From CAIOGO01 sp964447445 (lineage in GTDB: Bacteria; Bipolaricaulota; Bipolaricaulia; UBA7950; UBA9294): a DNA stretch of 11,259 bases. This document shows positions 1-6,454 of the stretch, piece after piece; within the stretch, counting starts at the first letter, position 1; each line of letters opens with the position of its first letter. Both the position numbers and the translations under genes were made by a program. The stretch lies in assembly GCA_964447445.1 (NCBI GenBank), contig CAYUSW010000006.1, positions 1-11,259 of the forward strand. The letters are read 5' to 3'. The notes beneath the pieces are model-generated. The model was given only the letters and a program-made list of their open reading frames with translations, did no database searches and was not told where the DNA came from.

Positions 1-80
1 ACGATCACCAGCCGTTCGCCGAGCACCGGCGCGGCGCACGCGGCGACCAGGATCAGTGCCACCGAACACCAGCGCCTCAC
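1..80 (-). CDS. Exported protein, N-terminal fragment (cut by window edge)
   Basis: Only the first 26 codons are visible; the gene continues beyond the window edge. The start is GTG at 80, whose GTGA overlaps the TGA stop of the upstream gene (79-77), a translational-coupling arrangement. A strong Shine-Dalgarno GGAGG (91-87) lies 6 bases upstream of it. The encoded start, MRRWCSVALILVAACAAPVL, is a clear secretion signal: two Arg, a hydrophobic core and a small-residue region. The VAAC stretch loosely resembles a lipobox, so this may be a lipoprotein with its lipidated Cys at residue 15; cleavage by signal peptidase I near Gly21 is the alternative. The function cannot be read from this piece. 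It is probably co-transcribed with the exported protein before it. Confidence 0.7.
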   Translation of the reverse strand, partial: MRRWCSVALILVAACAAPVLGERLVI

Positions 81-634
81 CAGGTCCCTCCGATCGTGAC
101 ACGCCATTGCGAGGGAGCCAGGGTGAGCGTGACGCCCCAAAGCTCTACGGGGTTCGGAAACCACGAAGCGGCGAGGAGCGGCCGCACGCGTCCGCCGAGC
201 TCTGCGCCTGCCGCAACCGCCAGAGTGGGTGCGGAGGCATGTAGACTCACGCGAACGCCGGAGCTCTCTCCCCACCTTCGTTCGCCCACGATGCGCATCG
301 GGCCGAGATGGAGCGCACCGAAGAACGCGAGATGGTCCTGTCCTGCTTCGACGGCCATGCGAAGAGGAAAGGGAGACGAAAGAACGAGCGCCCGCACGCG
401 GAGGTCGAAGGGCGAGAGGGACGAGACGACGGCCACGATGTCGCACGCATCCGAGATGGAGCGAGACAGAGTGGCGGTCCAGCCGTGTGGTTCAAGCGCG
501 AGAGAAAACGTCGTCCTCCCCGGATCTGCCTGGACGAGCGCGACGGGCGGGTCGACCGGGACAAACAGCGGATGGCCCGCCGCCATGACGGAGATCGCCA
601 ACCACAGGCTCGTGACAACGCCCCATCGGTTCAC
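77..634 (-). CDS. Small exported beta-rich protein of unknown function
   Basis: I do not recognise the family. The 185-residue product starts at GTG 634 with a signal peptide (MNRWGVVTSLWLAISVMAAG: one basic residue, a hydrophobic core, AAG at the end). The rest is mostly alternating polar and hydrophobic residues, as expected for beta strands. It ends in ...WRVTIGGTW, a final amphipathic strand closing on an aromatic residue. That resembles the C-terminal strand recognised by the outer-membrane barrel machinery, so a small outer-membrane or periplasmic beta protein is possible; this is inference. The frame stays open far upstream across tilS, but that part is only the antisense of tilS. I chose GTG 634 because it gives a proper signal peptide, although no good Shine-Dalgarno precedes it. 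The gene is divergent from tilS and overlaps the next exported gene by GTGA. Confidence 0.6.
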   Translation of the reverse strand: MNRWGVVTSLWLAISVMAAGHPLFVPVDPPVALVQADPGRTTFSLALEPHGWTATLSRSISDACDIVAVVSSLSPFDLRVRALVLSSPFPLRMAVEAGQDHLAFFGALHLGPMRIVGERRWGESSGVRVSLHASAPTLAVAAGAELGGRVRPLLAASWFPNPVELWGVTLTLAPSQWRVTIGGTW

Positions 635-674
635 GAGCCCAGCATATCGCCGAGCGTCTCGCGCGACGACGCCG

Positions 675-703
675 TTGCATTGCCCGCGGAGCGTCGCCAC
701 AAT
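675..703 (+). promoter_or_regulatory. Candidate tilS promoter (leaderless)
   Basis: TTGCAT (675-680), a 17-base spacer and CACAAT (698-703) give a weak sigma-70-like match. The predicted transcription start, 6-7 bases after the -10, falls on or next to the tilS ATG at 710. There is no Shine-Dalgarno in front of that ATG, which fits a leaderless message. Confidence 0.35.
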
Positions 704-709
704 CGCCTT

Positions 710-2095
710 ATGCTTCTCGAAGCGGTGCGCAGCGCAGTTCAACGCCATTCCATGATCGAGCGAGGAGACCGCGTCCTCGTAGCGGTGTCGGGAGGCGCAG
801 ACTCCGTGGTGCTCCTCCGCGCGCTCTACGGGCTTCGGCAGGAGTTCGCTTGCACTCTTGTCGTGGCCCATCTCGATCACGGGCTGCGTCCCTCTTCCGC
901 GGACGACGCTCGCTTCGTCGAGCAACAAGCGGAGAGTCTCGATCTGCCGGTGGTGGCCGAGCGGTGCGACGTCCGTGGCGAAGCGCAGGCCCGGCGTCAG
1001 GGCATCGAGGAAACAGCTCGGGATCTTCGCCGTGAGTTCCTCACCCGCGTCGCCGCGGAGCGGGGTGCTTCGCGAATCGCGCTGGGGCACACCGCGGACG
1101 ACCAGGCGGAAACCGTTCTCTTCCGACTTGCACGGGGCGCCGGATGGAGCGGGCTTCGCGGTATGGCGCCTGTTGCCGGGCCCTTTATCCGTCCGCTGCT
1201 TCGCGTAGGCCGCGCCGAGGTGCGCGGCTTTGCAGAGAGCCAGGGATGGGCTTGGCGGGAGGACGAGACGAACGCGGACATCGCCTTCGCGCGGAATCGC
1301 ATCCGCGAGCGAGTGGTTCCGGAATTGGCAGCCATCAACCCGGATGTTGTGCGGTCCGTGGGGCGATGGGCGGAAGTCGCCGATGAAATGCACGAGGTCG
1401 AGCGCTTCGTCGTCGACCGGCTGTGGGGCGACGTCTGCGATGTCGATGGGACGAGTCCGCTGCGGCTGTCGCGGGCGCGCCTAGCGGCCCTGCCGGCAGG
1501 GATTCAGTCGATCCTGTTGCGCGAGGCAATGCGGCGCGCCCGGGGCGATCTTCAGGGCGTCGGGCGTTCCCACGTGGTCGCGACGCGATGCCTGGTAGGA
1601 GGGGCGGCCGAGCGAGGCGAGCTCTTCCTCCCGCGGCTTCGAGTCCTTGTGTCGAGGACCACGATTGACTTCTCCGCCGATGCGCGGCCGCCGTCCGAGC
1701 CGTGGCGGGTGTCACTTCCCGTGGGACGCACGATGTTGGACGCGGTCGGGCTCTCCCTCGAGATCTCGCTCGTGGGTCTTGACGAGGCCCCCGCGACGTC
1801 GTCGGGCGACCCGTGGGAAGAAGTGGCGGACGCTGATGCGGTGAGCTTCCCGCTCGTTGCGAGAAACCGACGCGCCGGAGATCGATTCACACCGCTTGGC
1901 ATGGCTGACGACGTGCGCCTGAAGTCCTTCCTGATCAATGCGCGGGTCCCCGTCGAGACGCGCGATCGCATTGCCCTTATCTGCGATCAGGAGAAGATCG
2001 TGTGGGTGGCCGGCATCCGTTTGAGCGACCATGTCAAACTGAGCGCTTCGACACGGCGCGTCCTCGTGATGCGAGCGAAGGAGGTGGGCCGATGA
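710..2095 (+). CDS. tilS: tRNA(Ile)-lysidine synthetase TilS
   Basis: TilS uses ATP and lysine to convert C34 of the CAU-anticodon tRNA-Ile to lysidine, so that it reads AUA and is charged with Ile. The 461-residue length is normal for the family. The N-terminal PP-loop ATPase shows SGGADS (27-32), HLDHGLR (54-60), GHTADDQAET (126-135) and RNRIR (195-199), all hallmark TilS segments. The C-terminal domain (about 380-461) has the usual basic, substrate-contacting RAGDRFTPLG...LKSFL segment. The start at ATG 710 leaves 23 residues before VAVSGG, as is typical. The frame is open further upstream, but that part is antisense to the exported gene and lacks conserved sequence. ATG 752 is a less likely alternative. 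The TGA stop overlaps the rseP ATG (ATGA), so the two genes are probably translationally coupled. Confidence 0.95.
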   Translation: MLLEAVRSAVQRHSMIERGDRVLVAVSGGADSVVLLRALYGLRQEFACTLVVAHLDHGLRPSSADDARFVEQQAESLDLPVVAERCDVRGEAQARRQGIEETARDLRREFLTRVAAERGASRIALGHTADDQAETVLFRLARGAGWSGLRGMAPVAGPFIRPLLRVGRAEVRGFAESQGWAWREDETNADIAFARNRIRERVVPELAAINPDVVRSVGRWAEVADEMHEVERFVVDRLWGDVCDVDGTSPLRLSRARLAALPAGIQSILLREAMRRARGDLQGVGRSHVVATRCLVGGAAERGELFLPRLRVLVSRTTIDFSADARPPSEPWRVSLPVGRTMLDAVGLSLEISLVGLDEAPATSSGDPWEEVADADAVSFPLVARNRRAGDRFTPLGMADDVRLKSFLINARVPVETRDRIALICDQEKIVWVAGIRLSDHVKLSASTRRVLVMRAKEVGR

Positions 2096-3390
2096 CGGTG
2101 CTGTTGTTCCTCGTGACGATCATGGTCCTCGTAGGCGTTCACGAGCTGGGTCACTTCCTGGCGGCGCGAGCGAGCGGCGTCTACGTGCACGAGTTCGCGA
2201 TCGGTATGGGGCCGGCGATCCTCTCCAAGAAGCGAGGCGAAACGCTGTACTCGTGGCGACTCATCCCCATCGGCGGCTACGTGCGGATGGCGGGCGAAGA
2301 CCGCCTCGAAGCCGGCAGCACGATTCCGACAGAGCGCTTCCTCTACAAGAAGCCTCCGTACATCCGGGCGCTCATCAGCATGAGCGGCCCTGTCATGAAC
2401 TTCCTCCTCGCGCTCCTCGTCACCTTGGGAACCACGCTGGCGATGAGTCTGCCTGTGCTGCAAGTGGCGGACGTCCTTCCGGACGCGCCGGCTGCTGCCG
2501 TGCTCGAACCTGGCGATCGGATCGTCCGCATCGGGACAAGGGCCATCTACACGTTCGACGACATCTCGCGTGCGATCGCGTCGTCGGGAGGGAACCCGAT
2601 TGAGATCGTTGTTCGTCGCGACGGCACCGAGCGGACTTTCGAGATTCGGCCGCGTGCGTCCGCCGAAGGGACCGGCTACCAGATCGGCGCGGTGTTCTCC
2701 GCCGTCGCGGAGACCAACCAGATGGCCTCCGTTCCGGCAACTTCCTCCCTGTATCTCGCGGGCCTCAAGACGGGCGATCGCGTGGTCGCCGTGGCGGGCA
2801 CCTCCGTCGGCACGGGGCTTGACGTGGTGTCGGCACTCGAGGACGCGCTTCAGGACTCGGACGTCGTGCAACTCAAAGTCATCCGTGGCGACGCGCCGGT
2901 CGACATCACTCTCCGTGCAAACGGCCGCAGCGCTGAGGATGTCTTGGAGAACGTCAAGTTCGGGAACCTCGGGGTCGAGACGCGTCGTCTCGGCTTTGCC
3001 GCCGGCATGTCGCTCGGGCTGCGCAGCTTCGCCGCCTACGTAACGCTCCTCGGTGAGACGCTGCGGGATCTCATCGCGGGGTCGCGCGAGGCCCGCGAAT
3101 CGATCTCCGGGCCGGTGGGTATCGCCGGCATGGTTCGACAGGGATGGGCGCTCGGTCTTGCCGCGTTCCTGCAGATCCTCGGCTTCCTGAGTCTCAACTT
3201 CGCGATCATCAACATGATTCCCTTCCCGGGTCTTGACGGAAGCCGCGTCGTATTCGCCGTCGTCGAGTGGATCCGCGGCAAGCCCATCCCGCCTCAGCGG
3301 GAGGGGCTCATCCACGCCATTGGCTTCGTGGTGATGCTTGTGCTCCTCCTACTGGTCACGTATCGGGACATTCTGAGACTGCTCGGATGA
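2092..3390 (+). CDS. rseP: Site-2 intramembrane metalloprotease RseP
   Basis: This is a membrane zinc protease of the RseP/RasP (M50B) family, which cleaves anti-sigma factors or signal-peptide remnants inside the membrane. The 432-residue product has the zinc motif HELGH (H17, E18, H21) in the first membrane segment. A second membrane segment follows near residues 100-120. Two PDZ-like domains come next (about 122-200 and 220-285), each with a GD(R)(V/I)V core (LEPGDRIVRI and LKTGDRVVAV). The third zinc ligand lies in NMIPFPGLDG (374-383, Asp382), and a final hydrophobic segment runs to the C-terminus. Two PDZ domains resemble the proteobacterial form; many Gram-positive homologues have one. 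ATG 2092 has an excellent Shine-Dalgarno, AAGGAGGT (2078-2085), 6 bases upstream. No anti-sigma factor is nearby. The last 35 bases overlap the convergent ispF gene. Confidence 0.95.
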   Translation: MTVLLFLVTIMVLVGVHELGHFLAARASGVYVHEFAIGMGPAILSKKRGETLYSWRLIPIGGYVRMAGEDRLEAGSTIPTERFLYKKPPYIRALISMSGPVMNFLLALLVTLGTTLAMSLPVLQVADVLPDAPAAAVLEPGDRIVRIGTRAIYTFDDISRAIASSGGNPIEIVVRRDGTERTFEIRPRASAEGTGYQIGAVFSAVAETNQMASVPATSSLYLAGLKTGDRVVAVAGTSVGTGLDVVSALEDALQDSDVVQLKVIRGDAPVDITLRANGRSAEDVLENVKFGNLGVETRRLGFAAGMSLGLRSFAAYVTLLGETLRDLIAGSREARESISGPVGIAGMVRQGWALGLAAFLQILGFLSLNFAIINMIPFPGLDGSRVVFAVVEWIRGKPIPPQREGLIHAIGFVVMLVLLLLVTYRDILRLLG

Positions 3391-3856
3391 GGCATGCGGC
3401 CCAGGCGGCAATCCCTTCGCCGCGGCCGAGTGCGCCCATGGCCTCACTGGTCGTCGCCTTGAGATTTACGTGGGCTGCGTCGATGCCAAGAACGCCAGAC
3501 AGGTTCACGCGCATGGCGCCGAAGAAGGGGGACAGCTTGGGCTGCTCGGCGACCAGTGTGGCGTCCACGTTGACGATGCGGAACCCTGCGGCGTGCAGTT
3601 TTCCGACGGCGTCCTTCAGGAGAAGGAAGCTGGAGATGCCTCGGAAGTGCTCGTCTGTATCGGGATAGTGAACGCCGATGTCGCCCAACCCCGCGGCGCC
3701 GAGGAGCGCGTCGCAGACGGCGTGCGCCAAGACGTCGGCATCGGAGTGGCCGTCGAGGCCGAGTTCAAACGGGACGGTCACACCGCCGAGGACGAGGGGA
3801 CGCCCGGCAACCAAACGATGGACGTCGATGCCGAGTCCCACGCGGTGTTCAGTCAT
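3356..3856 (-). CDS. ispF: 2-C-methyl-D-erythritol 2,4-cyclodiphosphate synthase IspF
   Basis: IspF catalyses the cyclisation step of the non-mevalonate (MEP) isoprenoid pathway, converting CDP-methylerythritol 2-phosphate to methylerythritol cyclodiphosphate with release of CMP, as a homotrimer. The 166-residue length is normal. Visible features are the metal ligands in GIDVHR (D11, H13) and H45 in the HSDADVLAH segment, the conserved GLGDIGVHYPDTD segment, KATTSE and the C-terminal RGEGIA. ATG 3856 overlaps the recX stop by 8 bases and has Shine-Dalgarno GGGGAG 6 bases upstream, so it is the third gene of a recA-recX-ispF unit. The usual partner ispD is not visible here. The 3' end runs antisense into the last 35 bases of rseP. 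Confidence 0.96.
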   Translation of the reverse strand: MTEHRVGLGIDVHRLVAGRPLVLGGVTVPFELGLDGHSDADVLAHAVCDALLGAAGLGDIGVHYPDTDEHFRGISSFLLLKDAVGKLHAAGFRIVNVDATLVAEQPKLSPFFGAMRVNLSGVLGIDAAHVNLKATTSEAMGALGRGEGIAAWAACLIRAVSECPDT

Positions 3857-4385
3857 GATCGCTCCCCGAGACGGCGCGGCGCACGCTATCCATGGCGATG
3901 GAACTTGAGAAACCTCGCCGAATGAGGAAGTCGACCGCGCGCCGCCGCCGTGTCATCTCATCCAGGCCCTGGAGCCGCGCCAGACGCCCTTGAGCCAGAT
4001 CCCGCGCAACCTCGCGTTCCCGCTCCTCGGGATAGTGTTCGTGCACGGCGGCGGCTGCCACATCGTGCGGGACTTTGCGGCCCCGAAGCTCCTGCTCGAC
4101 GGCGCGTCGCGAGAGGGGATGATGAAGCAGCCTGTCTTCGACCCAGAGACGCGCGAAGGCGCGATCGTCAAGCCATCCGAACTCACGCGCTGCTGCGAGC
4201 GCAGCGCTCGACTCCTCCTGCGAGAAGCCCGACTTGGCAAGAGCATCCCCCGCCTCGCGCTCGCTGAGCGGGCGGCGGAGGGCCTGTCGGAGCGTCGTTA
4301 GGGCGTCACTCGTCTTCTGCGTCTCCGGCCTCCCCGATCGGCAGCGTCGCGCCGAGCGCCGCCTTCTCGCGGATCGCGGCCTCAA
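3849..4385 (-). CDS. recX: RecA regulator RecX
   Basis: RecX binds RecA filaments and limits their extension and ATPase activity. The recognisable domain begins around the codons just after the recA stop (LTTLRQALRRPLSEREAGDAL) and shows the repeated three-helix pattern of the family. It includes GWLDDRAFARLWVEDR, the equivalent of the E. coli GYLDDSRFVARFIASR region, and ends with RRRAVDFLIRRGFSSSIAMDSVRRAV. There is no ATG, GTG or TTG in frame between the recA stop and the conserved domain. The nearest upstream in-frame start is TTG 4385, inside the recA 3' end (80-base overlap, 178 residues), with another TTG at 4463; neither has a clear Shine-Dalgarno. Translation is therefore probably coupled to recA. 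The identity is secure from sequence and position, but the start is uncertain. Confidence 0.85.
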   Translation of the reverse strand: MRPRSARRRRSARRCRSGRPETQKTSDALTTLRQALRRPLSEREAGDALAKSGFSQEESSAALAAAREFGWLDDRAFARLWVEDRLLHHPLSRRAVEQELRGRKVPHDVAAAAVHEHYPEEREREVARDLAQGRLARLQGLDEMTRRRRAVDFLIRRGFSSSIAMDSVRRAVSGSDHD

Positions 4386-5337
4386 GGCGGGCGGCGAGGT
4401 CGGCGTCTTCGTCGAGAGCCTGGGCGCTGTTGCCGATGCCCTGACCGAGGCGCTCGCCCTCAAACGAATACCAGGAGCCGCTGCGCGTGATGAGGCCGAG
4501 GGCCTCGCCCGTATTCACGAGATCTCGCGAGCGCACGATGCCTCGCCCGTAGATGACGTCGAACGAAGCTTCCTTGAATGGCGGAGCCACCTTGTTCTTC
4601 ACGACGCGAACGGTGACGTGAGTGCCGATGCGTTCGGATCCCTCTTCGATCTTCCCCGAACCCCACATCTGCAGGCGGAGCGAGGCATAGAACTTGAGCG
4701 CCCATCCGCCGGCCGTTGTCGTCGACGGGCCGAAGCGCGACGCGCTGATCATCGATCGCATCTGGTTCGTGAACACGACGATGGTCTTTGATTGCGCGAT
4801 CGCGCCGGACAGCTTCCGCATCGCCTGGCTCATCAGACGTGCCTGGAGGCCAACCTGCGAGTCTCCCATCTGTCCCTCGATCTCGGCCGTGGGCACAAGG
4901 GCGGCCACGGAGTCGATGACGATGATGTCGATGGCGCCGCTTCGCGTCAGCTGCTCTGTGATTTCAAGGGCCTGCTCGCCGGAGTTCGGTTGCGAGATCA
5001 GGATGTGGTCCAGGTCGACCCCAAGCGCGCGGCTGTAACTCGGATCGAGGGCATGCTCGGCGTCGATGAATGCCGCCGTGCCGCCGTGCCTCTGGACTTC
5101 GGCGATCATGTGCAAGGCCAGCGTCGTCTTGCCGCTCGACTCCATGCCGAAGATCTCGATGATGCGCCCGCGCGGGATACCGCCGACACCGAGTGCAATG
5201 TCCAACGCCAGCGAGCCCGACGGAACGGTCTCCACCTGGAGAACCTGTGCTCCATCGCCGAGCCACATGATGGAGCCTTCACCATACGCTTTCTTGATTT
5301 GCTTCAGCGTGCTTTCGAGGACTTCGCGCTTCCCCAT
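4306..5337 (-). CDS. recA: Recombinase RecA
   Basis: RecA is the DNA strand-exchange ATPase of homologous recombination and, in many bacteria, the SOS coprotease. The 343 residues align along the whole family. Visible are Walker A (MESSGKTTLAL), the FIDAEHALD segment with the catalytic Glu, Walker B (IDIIVIDSVAALVP), the L1 region (EGQMGDSQVGLQARLMSQAMRKL) and an acidic tail ending GDAEDE. The L2 DNA-binding loop is unusual: where almost all RecA proteins read FGNPETTTGGNALKF, this one reads FGPSTTTAGGWALKF. Length is kept but the invariant Glu (E207 in E. coli) is replaced by Thr. ATG 5337 follows a G-rich Shine-Dalgarno region. The gene has a good promoter of its own and leads recX and ispF. 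I see no recognisable LexA box upstream. Confidence 0.97.
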   Translation of the reverse strand: MGKREVLESTLKQIKKAYGEGSIMWLGDGAQVLQVETVPSGSLALDIALGVGGIPRGRIIEIFGMESSGKTTLALHMIAEVQRHGGTAAFIDAEHALDPSYSRALGVDLDHILISQPNSGEQALEITEQLTRSGAIDIIVIDSVAALVPTAEIEGQMGDSQVGLQARLMSQAMRKLSGAIAQSKTIVVFTNQMRSMISASRFGPSTTTAGGWALKFYASLRLQMWGSGKIEEGSERIGTHVTVRVVKNKVAPPFKEASFDVIYGRGIVRSRDLVNTGEALGLITRSGSWYSFEGERLGQGIGNSAQALDEDADLAARLEAAIREKAALGATLPIGEAGDAEDE

Positions 5338-5365
5338 GGCCCCCCCTCGACCGAATCTTTCGCCT

Positions 5366-5394
5366 ATTCTAGTGCAAGGGGAGGGATGCTTCAA
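5366..5394 (-). promoter_or_regulatory. Candidate recA promoter
   Basis: On the minus strand TTGAAG (5394-5389), a 17-base spacer and TAGAAT (5371-5366) match the sigma-70 consensus at 4/6 and 5/6 positions. The expected start near 5359 gives a leader of about 20 bases, including a G-rich ribosome binding site before ATG 5337. Confidence 0.6.
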
Positions 5395-5398
5395 AGCT

Positions 5399-5422
5399 GC
5401 GCAGGCTTTACTCCTCCTGCGC
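5399..5422. repeat. Inverted repeat between cyclase stop and recA promoter
   Basis: GCGCAGG (5399-5405) and CCTGCGC (5416-5422) are a perfect 7-base inverted repeat around a 10-base loop. It starts just after the cyclase TAG stop and ends a few bases upstream of the recA -35 box. No T-run follows on the minus strand, so it is a weak terminator candidate for the cyclase; it could also be a protein-binding site for recA control. Confidence 0.35.
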
Positions 5423-5423
5423 T

Positions 5424-6371
5424 CTAGACGGAAGTGACGTGCCGCATGCGCGTGGCGGACTCGACGAACTGCTTGGCGGCGGCCGGGTCGACGTTCGGGA
5501 GGACGAGTGTGCGGCTTCCGATGCGAAGCGAGAGCCCTCTCCGCGCCAGGGCAAGCTCCACCGAGTCCGCACGGCGTTCGAGGGTCCCCTCGATGCGCGA
5601 CGCCGCGCCCCGCAGCGCCTGGAACGCGATGCGGGCGATCGCGCGTTGAAAGAAGGCGGACGCGCTGCGCTCGGCGATCCCGACATCGAGGAGGTTCCGG
5701 AGCGCGTCGGCCGCATCCTTCCTGGCGTCCTTGGCAAACTCAATGACGATCGTTCCGCGCTCCGTCAAGATTAGGGTCAGGCGATCCCGCGCGTCCGAGA
5801 TGCGGACCACCTCTTCGAGCCACGCCACTTCGACGACCTGCTCCCTTCCGATCCCCTTCAGTGAGCGATCGCCGAGCGCCACATAACGAAGGTCATCGGG
5901 AAGACGAGCGCCGCTCTGGACGGCAGCGGTCGTCAGGATCTGGCTTCCCTTGGCGATGCTTGACAGGCGTTGGGCGAGATTCACCGTGTGGCCGATGAAG
6001 TCCACGTCCGTCATGATGGGTGTGCCGCTCGACACGCCAATGCCCACATGGATTGGAGCGTTCGGTGTCTTCTCGTTGCGGTTGCGCAGCGCGCGCTGCA
6101 GGGCGACGGCGGCGAGCAGGGCAGCGATCGGCTCCGTGAACGCGGCCATGACACCGTCGCCAAGGGTCTTGATCACGATTCCGTGTTCGCCGATCTGGTC
6201 TCGCAGAATCGCTTCGTGCTCCTCGGCGACTTCGTAGGCGGCGTAGTCTCCCTCGCGGGCGGCATAGCTGGAGAAGCCGCGAAGGTCGCTGAAGAAGAGG
6301 CCGATCTCTTCTCCGGACTCGATGTGGCTGCGCAACTGCTGACGAATCCTGAGCGTTCGACTCCAGGACAT
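5424..6371 (-). CDS. Class III adenylate/guanylate cyclase with novel C-terminal domain
   Basis: This is a 315-residue soluble cyclase. The catalytic domain (about 20-185) has every key residue of the class III family. The metal-binding Asp are D29 (FFSDLRGF) and D72 (TLGDGVMAAF). The base-recognising pair is K68 and D124 (VDFIG), which by family rules points to ATP and hence cAMP. The transition-state residues are N131 and R135 (VNLAQR). It should act as a homodimer. There is no membrane segment or N-terminal sensor. Residues 190-315 form an extra C-terminal region, beta strands, then helices, then strands and a final helix, that I do not recognise; it may sense or localise. ATG 6371 has Shine-Dalgarno AAAGGA and an extended -10 promoter. 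The gene is divergent from a cyclic-nucleotide-binding protein, its likely functional partner. Confidence 0.9.
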   Translation of the reverse strand: MSWSRTLRIRQQLRSHIESGEEIGLFFSDLRGFSSYAAREGDYAAYEVAEEHEAILRDQIGEHGIVIKTLGDGVMAAFTEPIAALLAAVALQRALRNRNEKTPNAPIHVGIGVSSGTPIMTDVDFIGHTVNLAQRLSSIAKGSQILTTAAVQSGARLPDDLRYVALGDRSLKGIGREQVVEVAWLEEVVRISDARDRLTLILTERGTIVIEFAKDARKDAADALRNLLDVGIAERSASAFFQRAIARIAFQALRGAASRIEGTLERRADSVELALARRGLSLRIGSRTLVLPNVDPAAAKQFVESATRMRHVTSV

Positions 6372-6389
6372 GGCTTCCTTTCGACAGAC

Positions 6390-6418
6390 TGGAAAAGGCA
6401 ATCTGGCGATTATATCAT
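6390..6418 (+). promoter_or_regulatory. Candidate promoter of the CNBD-MBL pair
   Basis: TGGAAA (6390-6395), a 17-base spacer and TATCAT (6413-6418) match the consensus at 4/6 and 5/6. The predicted start near 6425 leaves a leader of about 30 bases carrying an AAAGGAG ribosome site before ATG 6455. The -10 overlaps that of the opposing cyclase promoter. Confidence 0.45.
6409..6417 (-). promoter_or_regulatory. Extended -10 promoter of the cyclase gene
   Basis: The minus strand reads TGATATAAT: a perfect TATAAT (6414-6409) with the TGn extension. No good -35 is seen at 16-18 bases, which extended -10 promoters tolerate. The start near 6402 gives a leader of about 30 bases. The flanking CGAT (6407-6410) and ATCG (6417-6420) form a small palindrome over both opposing -10 elements, a possible operator. 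Confidence 0.5.
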
Positions 6419-6454
6419 CGATTCCTGCCTCGACGTGCACAAAAGGAGCGCGGA

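Noticed and set aside
308..709. In-frame upstream extension of tilS by 134 codons
   Set aside because: It is charged low-complexity sequence antisense to the exported gene; TilS proteins begin about 20 residues before the PP-loop, matching ATG 710.
635..1393. Long minus-strand open frame extending the 185-residue exported protein upstream across tilS
   Set aside because: It is the antisense of conserved tilS coding sequence; a plausible signal peptide begins at GTG 634 and nothing upstream resembles a protein family.
5352..5362. CGAA-N3-TTCG as a LexA-like box in the recA leader
   Set aside because: The arms are only 4 bases and spacing differs from known LexA sites (CGAAC-N4-GTTCG); it is likely by chance.
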